From NCBI GenBank assembly GCA_017466695.1, contig JAFTTR010000023.1, positions 1 through 49,582 on the forward strand: a stretch of 49,582 bases of DNA. Reading direction: 5' to 3'. The position numbers were made by a program, and so were the translations under genes. Of this stretch, positions 15,967-25,490 are shown in pieces; within the stretch, counting starts at the first letter, position 1; each line of letters opens with the position of its first letter. This DNA comes from Alphaproteobacteria bacterium (GTDB lineage Bacteria; Pseudomonadota; Alphaproteobacteria; CAAHEQ01; UBA3637). The notes under the pieces were generated by a model. That model had not been told where the DNA came from. It ran no database searches and worked only from the letters and a program-made list of their open reading frames with translations.

Positions 15967-16977
15967 ATGTCTATACAAGGAACAACACCACTGGATACCT
16001 TTTTAAAAGAAGCAGGCTGGAATACGGCTAAAAAAAGTCTTTTAGCACATGACGCCTCTTTTCGTTGGTATGACAGACTTCAAAAAGAAACTGGCGAAAC
16101 CATGGTTTTAATGAATGCGCCAATTCCAATGGAAAATCCTGCTCAATTTGTTTTTGTTGATGAGCTCCTTGAAAATATTGGCTTAAAAGTCCCTCATATT
16201 TTTCACAGAGATTTAGAAAATGGGTTCTTACTCCTTGAAGATTTTGGAGATAACACATTCACACGCTTAATTAATAAGGGACATAATGAAAAAGAGCTCT
16301 ACGAAAAAGCAACAAATGCTCTGATTCATTTGCAAAAAAACATTCAAACAAACTGTGGCTTAAGAGAATATGATTGGAATTTAATGTTTTTTGAAGCCTC
16401 CCTCCTCCCTCTTTGGTACATCAAACATGTTGTCAAAAAAGATTTAACCGATAATGATATGCTTGAATTTGAAAACATTTGGAAAAACATATACCAAAAA
16501 ATAGCACAAGTTCCTCAAACTCTTGTATTATTAGATTACCACGTTGATAATTTGATGATTACAAAAACAGGTGATTGTGGTTTGCTTGATTTTCAAGATG
16601 CCAGATTTGGACCAGTTACATATGATTTAGCCTCTTTACTTGAAGATGCTAGAAGACCTGTTCCTGAATATATTCAAAAAGAAATGCTTGAGCTTTACTT
16701 TAAATCATTGCCAGAATTTGACACGCCTCAATTTAAAGAATCTTATCCTTTAATGGCTGTTCAACGGCATACAAAAGTTATTGGTATTTTTGTTAGACTT
16801 TTTGTAAGAGATAAAAAAGACAGATACTTAAAAAACATTCCTTTTGTTTGGTCTTTGCTTGAAAAACATTTAGATAATCCATTATTAAAAGATTACAAAT
16901 GTTGGTTAGATAAGCATGTCCCTACCTCTGTTCGAAAAATTGTCCCTTTTGAAGGAGAAACAAACAATGTCAATTAA
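15967..16977 (+). CDS. amgK: Anomeric sugar kinase AmgK-like (aminoglycoside phosphotransferase fold)
   Basis: A kinase of the APH fold with the catalytic loop LLDYHVDNLMI and the metal-binding LLDFQDARFGPVTYDL segment. AmgK phosphorylates MurNAc or GlcNAc at the anomeric carbon in peptidoglycan recycling. The call rests on the fold motifs and on the pairing with the adjacent MurU-like gene, which overlaps its 3' end. Substrate specificity is inferred from this context. Confidence 0.82.
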   Translation: MSIQGTTPLDTFLKEAGWNTAKKSLLAHDASFRWYDRLQKETGETMVLMNAPIPMENPAQFVFVDELLENIGLKVPHIFHRDLENGFLLLEDFGDNTFTRLINKGHNEKELYEKATNALIHLQKNIQTNCGLREYDWNLMFFEASLLPLWYIKHVVKKDLTDNDMLEFENIWKNIYQKIAQVPQTLVLLDYHVDNLMITKTGDCGLLDFQDARFGPVTYDLASLLEDARRPVPEYIQKEMLELYFKSLPEFDTPQFKESYPLMAVQRHTKVIGIFVRLFVRDKKDRYLKNIPFVWSLLEKHLDNPLLKDYKCWLDKHVPTSVRKIVPFEGETNNVN

Positions 16978-17695
16978 ACCAGCGATGGTTTTAGCTGCTG
17001 GCCGTGGAACAAGAATGCGTCATTTAACAGATGACAAACCAAAACCATTGGTTCAAATTGGCGGTACAAGCCTTTTAACGCATATCCTTCAAAAAATAAA
17101 AAAACAGGATATAAAAAATGTTGTCATTAACACTTGTTACAAAAGTGATATGATAAAAAAAGAAGCTTTAAAACAAAAAGACCTTCTCCTCTTTTTTTCA
17201 GATGAAGAAACAGCTCTTGAAACAGGAGGTGGTGTTAAAAACGCCCTTCCAACATTACTCTCTTTAGGGGGTGAAAATGGTTTTTTTGTTTTAAATGCCG
17301 ATCCTTTATGGACTGAGCCCAAAAAACCCTTATTAGAGCAATTGGAAACAGCTTGGAATCCTGAAACAATGGATATTTTGTTAGCTATTGTCCCAATTCA
17401 ACAAGCCTATGGTGACGTACCAGATGGGAATTATTTTATTGAAAATGGTCATTTAAGGCGCAAAAAAGAAAATGAACACAACATCCCTTATTTATTCATG
17501 GGAATTCAAATTATTCATCCAAGAATTTTTGACCAACCTTTGCCTGAAGTGTTCAGTTTAAGAGATTTGTACGACCAAGCTCAAGAAAACGGCCGATTAG
17601 CGCATATTCTTTTTGATGGAAATTGGTTTCATGTGGGAACACCAGAAGCTGTTGCTGAAACAGAAAAAATGTTCATTATGGGAAATGATAAATGA
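16967..17695 (+). CDS. murU: N-acetylmuramate-1-phosphate uridylyltransferase MurU-like
   Basis: A nucleotidyltransferase with the signature MVLAAGRGTRM at the N-terminus, DDKPKPLVQIGG, and NADPLW as the metal site. It makes UDP-MurNAc from MurNAc-1-phosphate, letting cells refill precursors while bypassing fosfomycin-sensitive MurA. I use the ATG at 16967, preceded by GAAGGAG, rather than the in-frame upstream ATG at 16916. It overlaps amgK by 11 bases and addB by four. Confidence 0.85.
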   Translation: MSIKPAMVLAAGRGTRMRHLTDDKPKPLVQIGGTSLLTHILQKIKKQDIKNVVINTCYKSDMIKKEALKQKDLLLFFSDEETALETGGGVKNALPTLLSLGGENGFFVLNADPLWTEPKKPLLEQLETAWNPETMDILLAIVPIQQAYGDVPDGNYFIENGHLRRKKENEHNIPYLFMGIQIIHPRIFDQPLPEVFSLRDLYDQAQENGRLAHILFDGNWFHVGTPEAVAETEKMFIMGNDK

Positions 17696-20508
17696 TTTTT
17701 ACGCTCAATTTGACAGACAATTTTGCTGAAAAAATTGTCGACTTTATTCTTTCAGAAAATACTTCCCCATTAGAAATGGCTCAAATGCAAATTATTTTGC
17801 CAACAAAAAGAGCTGTTAAAACAGTAAAAGAATGTTTTTTAAAAAGAAGTGAAGAAACCCCTCTTCTTTTGCCCAAATTAACTGCATTGTATGAGATTGA
17901 TACACTAGAAGTGGATATTCCTCCTGCGATGTCTCATATTGAGCGCCTTATTTTATTAACAAAAATATGTCAAAAAAAACCAAATGTTGAAACGCTCGAT
18001 CAAGCCCTAACAATTGCTATTAGTTTAAGCTCTTTGTTGGACGAATTTTATCAATTTGAATCCTCCTTTGATGCATTAGAAAATCTAGTTCCAGATTTAG
18101 AATTAGCCCAGCATTGGAATGAAACAATCCAATTTCTAGACATTATTCGAAAAATTTGGCCAGCTTTATTAGCTGAAAAAGGCCTTATTGATGAGCAAGA
18201 TCGGAAAATTCGCCTCATTAACGCCTTTACTAATAAAATAAAGACAAATCCTCCAACACATAAAATCATTATTGCTGGATTTGATGGGGCATTACCAGCC
18301 GTTTCTCGCTTGATAAAAGAAATTAATAATCTTCCAAATTCTCTTATTTTGCTACAAGGCCTTAATACCTGGATGACTGATGAGGATTTAAAATATGTGG
18401 ATGAAAATCATTATCAACATTCCTTTAAACAACTTTTAAAAACGCTTAATTTATTCCCCCCTGAAATTAAAAATTTATCTCACGATTTACATCCAAGAGA
18501 AGAATTAATCATTGAAGCATTAAGACCTGCTGAACAAGCTGAAGAATGGCGCTGTTTAAACCTTTCGCCGGATATTTTAAAAAATGTCAAACGAATTGAC
18601 TGTGAAAGCATCAATGAAGAAGCCTTGGCGATTGCTTTAATTTTAAGAGAAACACTTGAAACACCAGAAAAAACAGCTGCTCTTGTTACAAATGACAGAA
18701 TGCTGGCTCGTCGTGTAATTTTGGAAATGAAACGATGGGGGGTGGAATTAGATGATTCAGCAGGAACACCACTTCATCACACACCAGTGGGTGTTTATTT
18801 ATCCCTTATTGCCTTGCTGGGAAAAGAATATCCTAATAATCAATCAAACTTGTTATCTTTGTTAAAACACCCATTAAGTGCCGATCAGATGATGCCAACT
18901 GATTTAAGAAAGTTGGTTAAAATAAAGGAAAAAGAAGCAAGGGAAAAACAAAATCCATTAGAAATTGAATTAAATACCAATTTAGATGTATTTTTATCTT
19001 TCTTTAAAGATAATACCCCTGCCCCCTTTATTGATATTTTAGATGCGCATTTAAAAGTAGCTGAAGAACTTGCAACCAGTCAAGATCGATCTGGACAAGA
19101 ACGCCTTTGGGGGAATGAGGCCGGTCAAGAAGCCTATAAGTTATTCGTTAAAATTAAAGAACACGGTCATAAATTTGGCGAAATTCAACCAGCCGATTAT
19201 TTTAATATGATTATGCTCTTTTTATCGGGATTAAGTGTTCGCTCTAGATATGGAATGCATAATAGATTAGATATTTTAGGACCTATCGAAGCACGTTTAA
19301 CCCATCCAGACGTCTGCATTATCGCAGGGCTCAATGAAGGCTCTTTTCCAATGCTTTCAGATACAGGACCTTGGCTTTCAAGACAAATGCGAAAAGCCTT
19401 AAAATTACCAGCTATTGAAAGCAAAATCGCTTCACAAAGTATGGATTTTGCACATTGTTTTTCAAGTCCAGAAGTTTATTTAACAAGAGCTGTTAAGTCT
19501 GACGGATCACAAACCATTCCCTCTCGTTTTCTCTCTCGTATAGATGCTGTACTAAATGCGAGTAATATTGAATGGGAAATTGACCCCCCTCATTATGCGC
19601 GTCTTCTGGATAAAACAACCTTACAAGAGCAAATTACACGGCCTGTTCCAACACCTCCTGTGTCTGTTAGACCCAAAGAACTTTCGGTCACAAATGTTGA
19701 ATTATTGATGAAAAACCCTTATGCCGTTTATGCCAAATATATTTTAAAACTTTTCCCACTCAAAGACATTGGAGAGACGCAAGAAACGATTATATATGGC
19801 CTTGCTCTTCACAATACATTAGAGAACTTTATGAAAACAACACCTTTTCATAAAGATGTCAACCAATTAAAAGAACAGATTATTAACACATTAAAAGAGT
19901 ACCATTTCCCAGAAGCTAGCCTTTCCTTTTATGATGAAAAAATAACAAAGATTTCAAACTTTATTATAAAAAACCAAAACGCTCGAGAAGAATTAACTGA
20001 TGAAATATTTGTGGAAGAAAAAGGCTCCCTTCAAATTGAACTGGAAGATAAATCTATTTTTACTTTAACAGGGAAAGCTGACCGAATTGATAAATTAAAA
20101 AACAACACCTTAGAAGTTATTGATTATAAAACAGGAACACCCCCTTCTGGTGGGGAGATTATTTCAGGTCTTTCCCCCCAAATGACACTAGAAGCTGTTC
20201 TTTTAAGAGAAAATGGATTTGAAAAAATAAAACCAACAAATGATATTAAAATTTCTTATTGGCGATTAAATGGTAAAAATGAAGGAGGAGAACTTATTCC
20301 AGTCCCTTCAAAAACGGCGAAAAAAGATGTTTCTGACTTGATTGAAGAAGCACACATTGGCCTTAAAAACATTTTAAATAAATTTAGGGATGAAAAAACA
20401 CCTTATACAGCCTCTCCACGCCCAGATAAAATTAAATTTAATGATTATGCACTCCTTAGCCGTGAAAAAGAATGGTTAACGGCTGACGATTTAGATGATG
20501 AGGAATAA
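17692..20508 (+). CDS. addB: AddB subunit of the AddAB double-strand-break repair helicase-nuclease
   Basis: A 938-residue protein of the alphaproteobacterial AddB type. The N-terminal part is an inactivated helicase-like region. The central segment carries the ARLTHPDVCIIAGLNEGSFP motif, and the C-terminal RecB-type nuclease domain contains LEVIDYKTGTPPSGG and a downstream SPQMTLEAVLL. With AddA it resects DNA ends for RecA loading. It starts as ATGA over the murU stop. The Cys ligands of the iron-sulfur cluster known in Firmicute AddB are not obvious here. Confidence 0.92.
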   Translation: MIFTLNLTDNFAEKIVDFILSENTSPLEMAQMQIILPTKRAVKTVKECFLKRSEETPLLLPKLTALYEIDTLEVDIPPAMSHIERLILLTKICQKKPNVETLDQALTIAISLSSLLDEFYQFESSFDALENLVPDLELAQHWNETIQFLDIIRKIWPALLAEKGLIDEQDRKIRLINAFTNKIKTNPPTHKIIIAGFDGALPAVSRLIKEINNLPNSLILLQGLNTWMTDEDLKYVDENHYQHSFKQLLKTLNLFPPEIKNLSHDLHPREELIIEALRPAEQAEEWRCLNLSPDILKNVKRIDCESINEEALAIALILRETLETPEKTAALVTNDRMLARRVILEMKRWGVELDDSAGTPLHHTPVGVYLSLIALLGKEYPNNQSNLLSLLKHPLSADQMMPTDLRKLVKIKEKEAREKQNPLEIELNTNLDVFLSFFKDNTPAPFIDILDAHLKVAEELATSQDRSGQERLWGNEAGQEAYKLFVKIKEHGHKFGEIQPADYFNMIMLFLSGLSVRSRYGMHNRLDILGPIEARLTHPDVCIIAGLNEGSFPMLSDTGPWLSRQMRKALKLPAIESKIASQSMDFAHCFSSPEVYLTRAVKSDGSQTIPSRFLSRIDAVLNASNIEWEIDPPHYARLLDKTTLQEQITRPVPTPPVSVRPKELSVTNVELLMKNPYAVYAKYILKLFPLKDIGETQETIIYGLALHNTLENFMKTTPFHKDVNQLKEQIINTLKEYHFPEASLSFYDEKITKISNFIIKNQNAREELTDEIFVEEKGSLQIELEDKSIFTLTGKADRIDKLKNNTLEVIDYKTGTPPSGGEIISGLSPQMTLEAVLLRENGFEKIKPTNDIKISYWRLNGKNEGGELIPVPSKTAKKDVSDLIEEAHIGLKNILNKFRDEKTPYTASPRPDKIKFNDYALLSREKEWLTADDLDDEE

Positions 20509-20509
20509 T

Positions 20510-23500
20510 ATGACATTACTTGCTGATATTACACAAAAACAACAAACAGCTGCTCATCCCCTTAATTCAGTTTGGGTTTCAGCCTCTGCCGGCGCTGGTA
20601 AAACAAAAGTTTTAACCGATCGGGTTCTGAACTTGTTACTCACCGGAACACCTCCTGAAAAATTACTTTGTTTAACATTCACAAAAGCTGCTGCAGCAGA
20701 AATGTCCAATCGTATTACCACCACCTTAAAATTATGGGCTATTCAAAGCGATGAAGATTTAGCTAATTTATTAAAGGATTTACGAGGGTTTTATCCATCA
20801 GATGAAATGGTCAAAATTGCAAGATCCTTATTTGTTAAGGTTCTTGAAACCCCTGGGGGGCTCAAAATTATGACCATACACAGCTTTTGCCAATCTATTT
20901 TAAAAAGATTTCCAATTGAAGCTCGTATTTCTCCCCAATTTGAAGTAATTGATGAAGTCAAATCACATGCGCTCATGCAACAAGCTGTTAATGAAACATT
21001 TTTAGATCAAAATTCGAAGCAACAAACAGCTCTTTTAAGTGACTATCTCTACGATAAATCCATCAAAAGTATTTTTGATATGATATTGCAAAACCAATCC
21101 TCTTTAGAAGAAAGGCTCGCAACTTATAAAGATGTAAATACCCTTAAAACAAATTTAAAAAAATATTTTAAAATTCAAAGATATAACTCAAAAGCTGACA
21201 TTATCTCTGAGCATTTTAATTTAGAGGAATTTAATCAATTAAGGTCCTTGTATTTAACACAAAAAGACACCGTCAAAAAAACTCAAGAAAAAGATCCAAA
21301 AGCTTTTTTAATGTATGACACGGTTAATAATCTGAAAGCATTTCAACTGGTTGAAGTAACTGTTGCTTTAACTCGTCTTATTTGGCATATATTAAAAAAA
21401 TACAAAGCTCACAAAAGAGAAGAATCTTTTTTAGATTACAGTGATTTGGTTTCAATTACAAAAAATTTACTCAAAAAATCTGGTATGTCTGACTGGGTAT
21501 TGTTCAAATTGGATGGAGGAATTGATCACATTCTTATTGATGAAGCGCAAGATACCAATCCTGAACAATGGGAAATTATCAGATTAATTGCTGAAGAGTT
21601 CTTTTCTGGTTTGGGTAGAGAAACACAACATGTTAGAACCATTTTTGCTGTTGGCGATAAAAAACAGTCTATTTATAGTTTCCAAGGCGCAGATCCTAAC
21701 GAATTTGAAAGAATGCATACCTTTTTTAAAAACAAAGTACTCACTTCAGAAAAAAAATTCGAAACCGTTCCTTTAAATATGTCTTTTAGATCAACTGAGG
21801 CTGTTTTAAAACTTGTTAATTTATTGTTAGATAATCCTAAAGCAAGAGCAGGATTATTAAATAAAAATGAAGAAGCCATTCATATTCCTTTTCGGGCAAA
21901 AGATGCTGGTTTGGTTGAAATTTGGCCATTAGAACAACCTCCAGAAAAAGAAAATATTTTGAACTGGAGTTTTCCAGAAGCAAATAAAACACCTTCGGCC
22001 GTGACAATACTGGCTCAAAAAATTGCAACCAAAATTAAACAAATGGTGGGAAATGAGATTTTACAATCAAAAGGCAGACCCATTGAACCAGGGGATATTA
22101 TGATTTTGGTAAGAAGACGTAACAAAATCGTATCTGAGATTGTTCGAGCTCTTAAAGAAAAAAATGTACCGGTTGCAGGAGTAGATCGGATTATTTTAAC
22201 AGAACATATTGCTGTTCAAGATCTGATCAGTGTTGCAAGATTTGTCCTTTTACCAGAAGATGATTTAAACCTTGCCTGTCTTTTAAAAAGCCCCCTCTTT
22301 AAAGTCTCTGAAGAAGAACTTTTTAATTTAGCCCATAATAGAGGGAATAATGCCCTTTTTACGGTTATTCAAAAACAAAGATCGGATATAGCCCAAAAAT
22401 TAACCCTTATTTTAAACCAAGCCGATAAAATGCCTGTTTTTGAGTTTTTTTCCTATTTACTCGGACCATTAAACGGAAGAAAAGATTTCATATCAAGACT
22501 GGGGGAAGAAGTTAACGAGGCACTGGATGAATTTTTATCCTTAACACTTAATTTTGAGACAACAGAAATCCCTTCTTTACAAAACTTTTTAAAATGGATT
22601 ACGAATAGAAAAGTCGAAATTAAGCGTGATTTAGACCAATCAGGGATTAATGCTGTCAGAATTATGACTGTTCACGCCTCCAAAGGTCTTCAAGGGAACA
22701 TTGTCTTTTTACCAGATACCAGAAGCATTCCAAAAACAAAAGATACGTTTTTATGGGCTGAAAACAATTTGCCGATTTGGGTTGCTAGTTCGAACCTTAA
22801 AACGCCTGAAATTGAGTCATTATATGACACATTGGATGAAGCTCAATTTCAAGAATATAATCGCCTACTCTATGTGGCATTAACCAGAGCAAAAGATAGG
22901 CTCTATATAACTGGATGGGATACAAGAAAAACAAAAAATCCAAATAAATCAAATTGGTATGATTTAATTTTATCCTCTCTTCCTGAAGAAATAGCACCTG
23001 ACACAGATGGGATTATTCGTATCACCTCCCCTCAATTAAAAGAGGTCAAGGAAGAAAAAATACAAAGTTTAGGAAAAACAAATATCGTTTTACCAGATTT
23101 TGTTTTTAAAGATGCTTTAATAGAAGGTCCTCTTTCAAAACCTCTTATGCCATCAAAATTAGATGATGATACGCCTGAATCTCATTCTGCTTTGGGGCAA
23201 GACAGAGCCTACGCCTTAAAAAGAGGAACATTTATTCACCAAATGCTTCAATATTTACCAGATATTCCTGAGCATAAACGAAAAACAGTTGCTCTTAAAT
23301 TAAAACCAGAAGATATTGAAATCCCTGAAAATTTATTTGATATTTTTGAAAAAGAAGAGTTTAAACACCTTTTTTCAAAAAATTCTCAAGCTGAAGTTCC
23401 TATTGTCGGCGTTTTGAATAATCAAGTTATTTCAGGTCAAATTGACCGGCTTGCCATCTATGAAAATGATATTTATCTGATTGATTTTAAATCTAATCAA

Positions 23501-23668
23501 TATGTGCCTAAATCAGAAAAAGAGGTTCCTCTGAATTACCAAAAGCAAATGAAAACATATAAAGACTTGCTGAAAAAAATTTTTCCTGATAAGGTAATTC
23601 ATACTTATTTACTTTGGACCGAAAATTTAACCTTTATGGAGCTTTTTAAAGATGAACAACAAATTTAA
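20510..23668 (+). CDS. addA: AddA subunit of the AddAB helicase-nuclease
   Basis: A UvrD-type superfamily 1 helicase with a C-terminal nuclease. Walker A is ASAGAGKTKVLTDRV near residue 29, the DEAQDTNPEQW box is motif II, VGDKKQSIYSFQGA is motif III, and YVALTRAKDRLYITG is motif VI. The nuclease domain ends with GQIDRLAIYENDIYLIDFKS. The ATG at 20510 is preferred over 20495, because GATGAGGA just upstream serves as its ribosome site. It overlaps the following lipoprotein gene by 17 bases. Confidence 0.94.
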   Translation: MTLLADITQKQQTAAHPLNSVWVSASAGAGKTKVLTDRVLNLLLTGTPPEKLLCLTFTKAAAAEMSNRITTTLKLWAIQSDEDLANLLKDLRGFYPSDEMVKIARSLFVKVLETPGGLKIMTIHSFCQSILKRFPIEARISPQFEVIDEVKSHALMQQAVNETFLDQNSKQQTALLSDYLYDKSIKSIFDMILQNQSSLEERLATYKDVNTLKTNLKKYFKIQRYNSKADIISEHFNLEEFNQLRSLYLTQKDTVKKTQEKDPKAFLMYDTVNNLKAFQLVEVTVALTRLIWHILKKYKAHKREESFLDYSDLVSITKNLLKKSGMSDWVLFKLDGGIDHILIDEAQDTNPEQWEIIRLIAEEFFSGLGRETQHVRTIFAVGDKKQSIYSFQGADPNEFERMHTFFKNKVLTSEKKFETVPLNMSFRSTEAVLKLVNLLLDNPKARAGLLNKNEEAIHIPFRAKDAGLVEIWPLEQPPEKENILNWSFPEANKTPSAVTILAQKIATKIKQMVGNEILQSKGRPIEPGDIMILVRRRNKIVSEIVRALKEKNVPVAGVDRIILTEHIAVQDLISVARFVLLPEDDLNLACLLKSPLFKVSEEELFNLAHNRGNNALFTVIQKQRSDIAQKLTLILNQADKMPVFEFFSYLLGPLNGRKDFISRLGEEVNEALDEFLSLTLNFETTEIPSLQNFLKWITNRKVEIKRDLDQSGINAVRIMTVHASKGLQGNIVFLPDTRSIPKTKDTFLWAENNLPIWVASSNLKTPEIESLYDTLDEAQFQEYNRLLYVALTRAKDRLYITGWDTRKTKNPNKSNWYDLILSSLPEEIAPDTDGIIRITSPQLKEVKEEKIQSLGKTNIVLPDFVFKDALIEGPLSKPLMPSKLDDDTPESHSALGQDRAYALKRGTFIHQMLQYLPDIPEHKRKTVALKLKPEDIEIPENLFDIFEKEEFKHLFSKNSQAEVPIVGVLNNQVISGQIDRLAIYENDIYLIDFKSNQYVPKSEKEVPLNYQKQMKTYKDLLKKIFPDKVIHTYLLWTENLTFMELFKDEQQI

Positions 23669-24398
23669 AGTATTTTCATTCCTTGCAACAACATTTTTAT
23701 TAACGGCTTGCTCTGGGATTCCAAAAACACCCGATGGGTTTACTCAAAACACCGTTGAAGCTGATCAAATAAACTTTGTTGTGTGGGAAAAAGATTCCAT
23801 TAAACCAAAACAAACTCTTCGTTTTTATATTGAAAGCAATGGCACACCAAATCCTAAGAAACCAATTGCTCTTTCACTTGCAACTGAAGATGAGTTTAAT
23901 AACATTATTGTCTTGACACGTCCATGTCAATATATTGACAATCCAATATGCAAAAATCAAAATATATGGGAAACAGAAAGATATCATCCTGAAATTTTGA
24001 AAGAAATGCAAGAGCTAACCAGTTTTTTCATCAAAAAATATCAAGCAAAGAATATCGAATTTGTGGCGTATGAAGATGCTGCACCTATTGCATTTAATAT
24101 TGCACAACGTTTAGGTGGAACAAAAAAAATTGTAACAGTTGCCGGTGTTTTAGATATTGAGTCTTATGCAAAACAAAATAAACTTCCTAAATTTAAAAAT
24201 GCACATGGTGTTCAAAACAATCATCATTTCATGTCAACGATCCCTCAAATTCATTATATCGGTTCAAAGGATGAGGTCGTAACAAGAAGTATGACTGAAA
24301 AAGCAATCTCAAAGTTTAACAAGCCTCAAAACGTAACGGTTAAAATCGTTCATGGATTTGACCATGATGATTGGGATAGCATTAAATTGAGCTATTAG
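23652..24398 (+). CDS. Alpha/beta-hydrolase-like lipoprotein
   Basis: The signal peptide ends in lipobox LTAC (Cys20). The body resembles an alpha/beta hydrolase: an NIEFVAYEDAAPIAF strand-elbow-helix, an IHYIGSKDEVV segment with the expected acid, and a C-terminal VKIVHGFDHDDW with the expected His. The nucleophile elbow normally reads GxSxG, but here it reads AYEDA, with Glu where Ser would be. It may be a non-catalytic binding protein. Translation is coupled to addA. Confidence 0.65.
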   Translation: MNNKFKVFSFLATTFLLTACSGIPKTPDGFTQNTVEADQINFVVWEKDSIKPKQTLRFYIESNGTPNPKKPIALSLATEDEFNNIIVLTRPCQYIDNPICKNQNIWETERYHPEILKEMQELTSFFIKKYQAKNIEFVAYEDAAPIAFNIAQRLGGTKKIVTVAGVLDIESYAKQNKLPKFKNAHGVQNNHHFMSTIPQIHYIGSKDEVVTRSMTEKAISKFNKPQNVTVKIVHGFDHDDWDSIKLSY

Positions 24399-24401
24399 CT
24401 G

Positions 24402-25490
24402 TTATTTATCCGATTTATAGCGATTACAATTTTTGCAGAGCATCTGACAATTGTCTATGGTTGTATGCCCCCCTTTACTCCAAGGGGTAATATGATCTGC
24501 TTCCATCTCATTTATTTCAAAATGTTTCTTACATTTAGGGCATATTCCTTTTTGTCTTTCATAAACTTTCCTTTTTTCTCCATCTTTAAATGCTCTAATG
24601 CTTAAACACCTTTCATTACCACTTAAAACATATTCATAAATACCTTTTTTTGATGTAATTTCATCATACTCATCAGCCATTAAAGTAGATACATATTCTT
24701 CCAATTCTTTTGCATTGTAATCATTATCTTTGTACTGGTTATAAAACAATCCCCAATCTAATCCCTTCATTTCTGTTCTGTATTTAGGAAATAAATTTTT
24801 CACCCAACTAATTACAGATTGAAAGTAATTCCATAATTCAATAGCATTAGATTTATGTTGATGTTCTGCCATATACTGTTCAATGTTTCCTTCACTGATC
24901 CAATCTAATGCTGTTTCCAAATAATTCTGTCTAATTGCATGACCTTTCATATAAGTATTAGCAATTTTATATGCTAAACAATTATTTTTGCTAAAATAAT
25001 GCTTGGCATCTGATAACCATTCGCCAGTATAAATAGCATTTCTCAATTCTTGTTCTGTCAATTGGACACCAGCTATGTTAATAATTCTAAACCAATCCAG
25101 TTTTTCTTTATCGTTTCCCTCACAAATGTAAATCATCAACTCATAATCTAAAATTTTATTCTTTTCTGTATCTGTTAAATTATGAAAATATAGATTGTTT
25201 ATAGAAAAAGTACCATTAATGTATTCGCAAATGCTAATGGTTCTTTGTTGTCCATCCAATACCTCAAAAGTATCATCTTCATTTCTACACCAATACATTA
25301 CATTTAGTGGAAAATCTTTATTAATGCTATTTATAACTGCATCTCTGTGCTTTACATCATATACAAATTCCCTCTGATATTTTGGTCTAATATTCAATTT
25401 GCCATTATATCCAAAGACACCTTCTTCATCATTGTTGACATAATTTTCAACAATATCTCTTACTTTTATATGGTTCAAGTATATTTTCAT
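24402..25490 (-). CDS. DUF262-HNH nuclease, candidate restriction partner
   Basis: The N-terminal DUF262 domain (about 1-230) has the YQREFVY motif near 38-44 and the nucleotide-handling motif VLDGQQRTIS at 78-87. The C-terminal HNH endonuclease domain has zinc cysteines at 317, 320, 352 and 355, with Asp332-His333 and Asn347 as likely catalytic residues. DUF262-HNH or DUF262-DUF1524 proteins include GmrSD and SspE, which act in modification-dependent defence. Its ATG overlaps the methyltransferase stop as ATGA. It converges with the lipoprotein gene with only three bases between stop codons and no terminator. Confidence 0.85.
   Translation of the reverse strand: MKIYLNHIKVRDIVENYVNNDEEGVFGYNGKLNIRPKYQREFVYDVKHRDAVINSINKDFPLNVMYWCRNEDDTFEVLDGQQRTISICEYINGTFSINNLYFHNLTDTEKNKILDYELMIYICEGNDKEKLDWFRIINIAGVQLTEQELRNAIYTGEWLSDAKHYFSKNNCLAYKIANTYMKGHAIRQNYLETALDWISEGNIEQYMAEHQHKSNAIELWNYFQSVISWVKNLFPKYRTEMKGLDWGLFYNQYKDNDYNAKELEEYVSTLMADEYDEITSKKGIYEYVLSGNERCLSIRAFKDGEKRKVYERQKGICPKCKKHFEINEMEADHITPWSKGGHTTIDNCQMLCKNCNRYKSDK

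Noticed and set aside
16916-16966. Upstream start for murU
   Set aside because: No ribosome site there, while GAAGGAG precedes the ATG at 16967 and the family normally begins just before MVLAAG.
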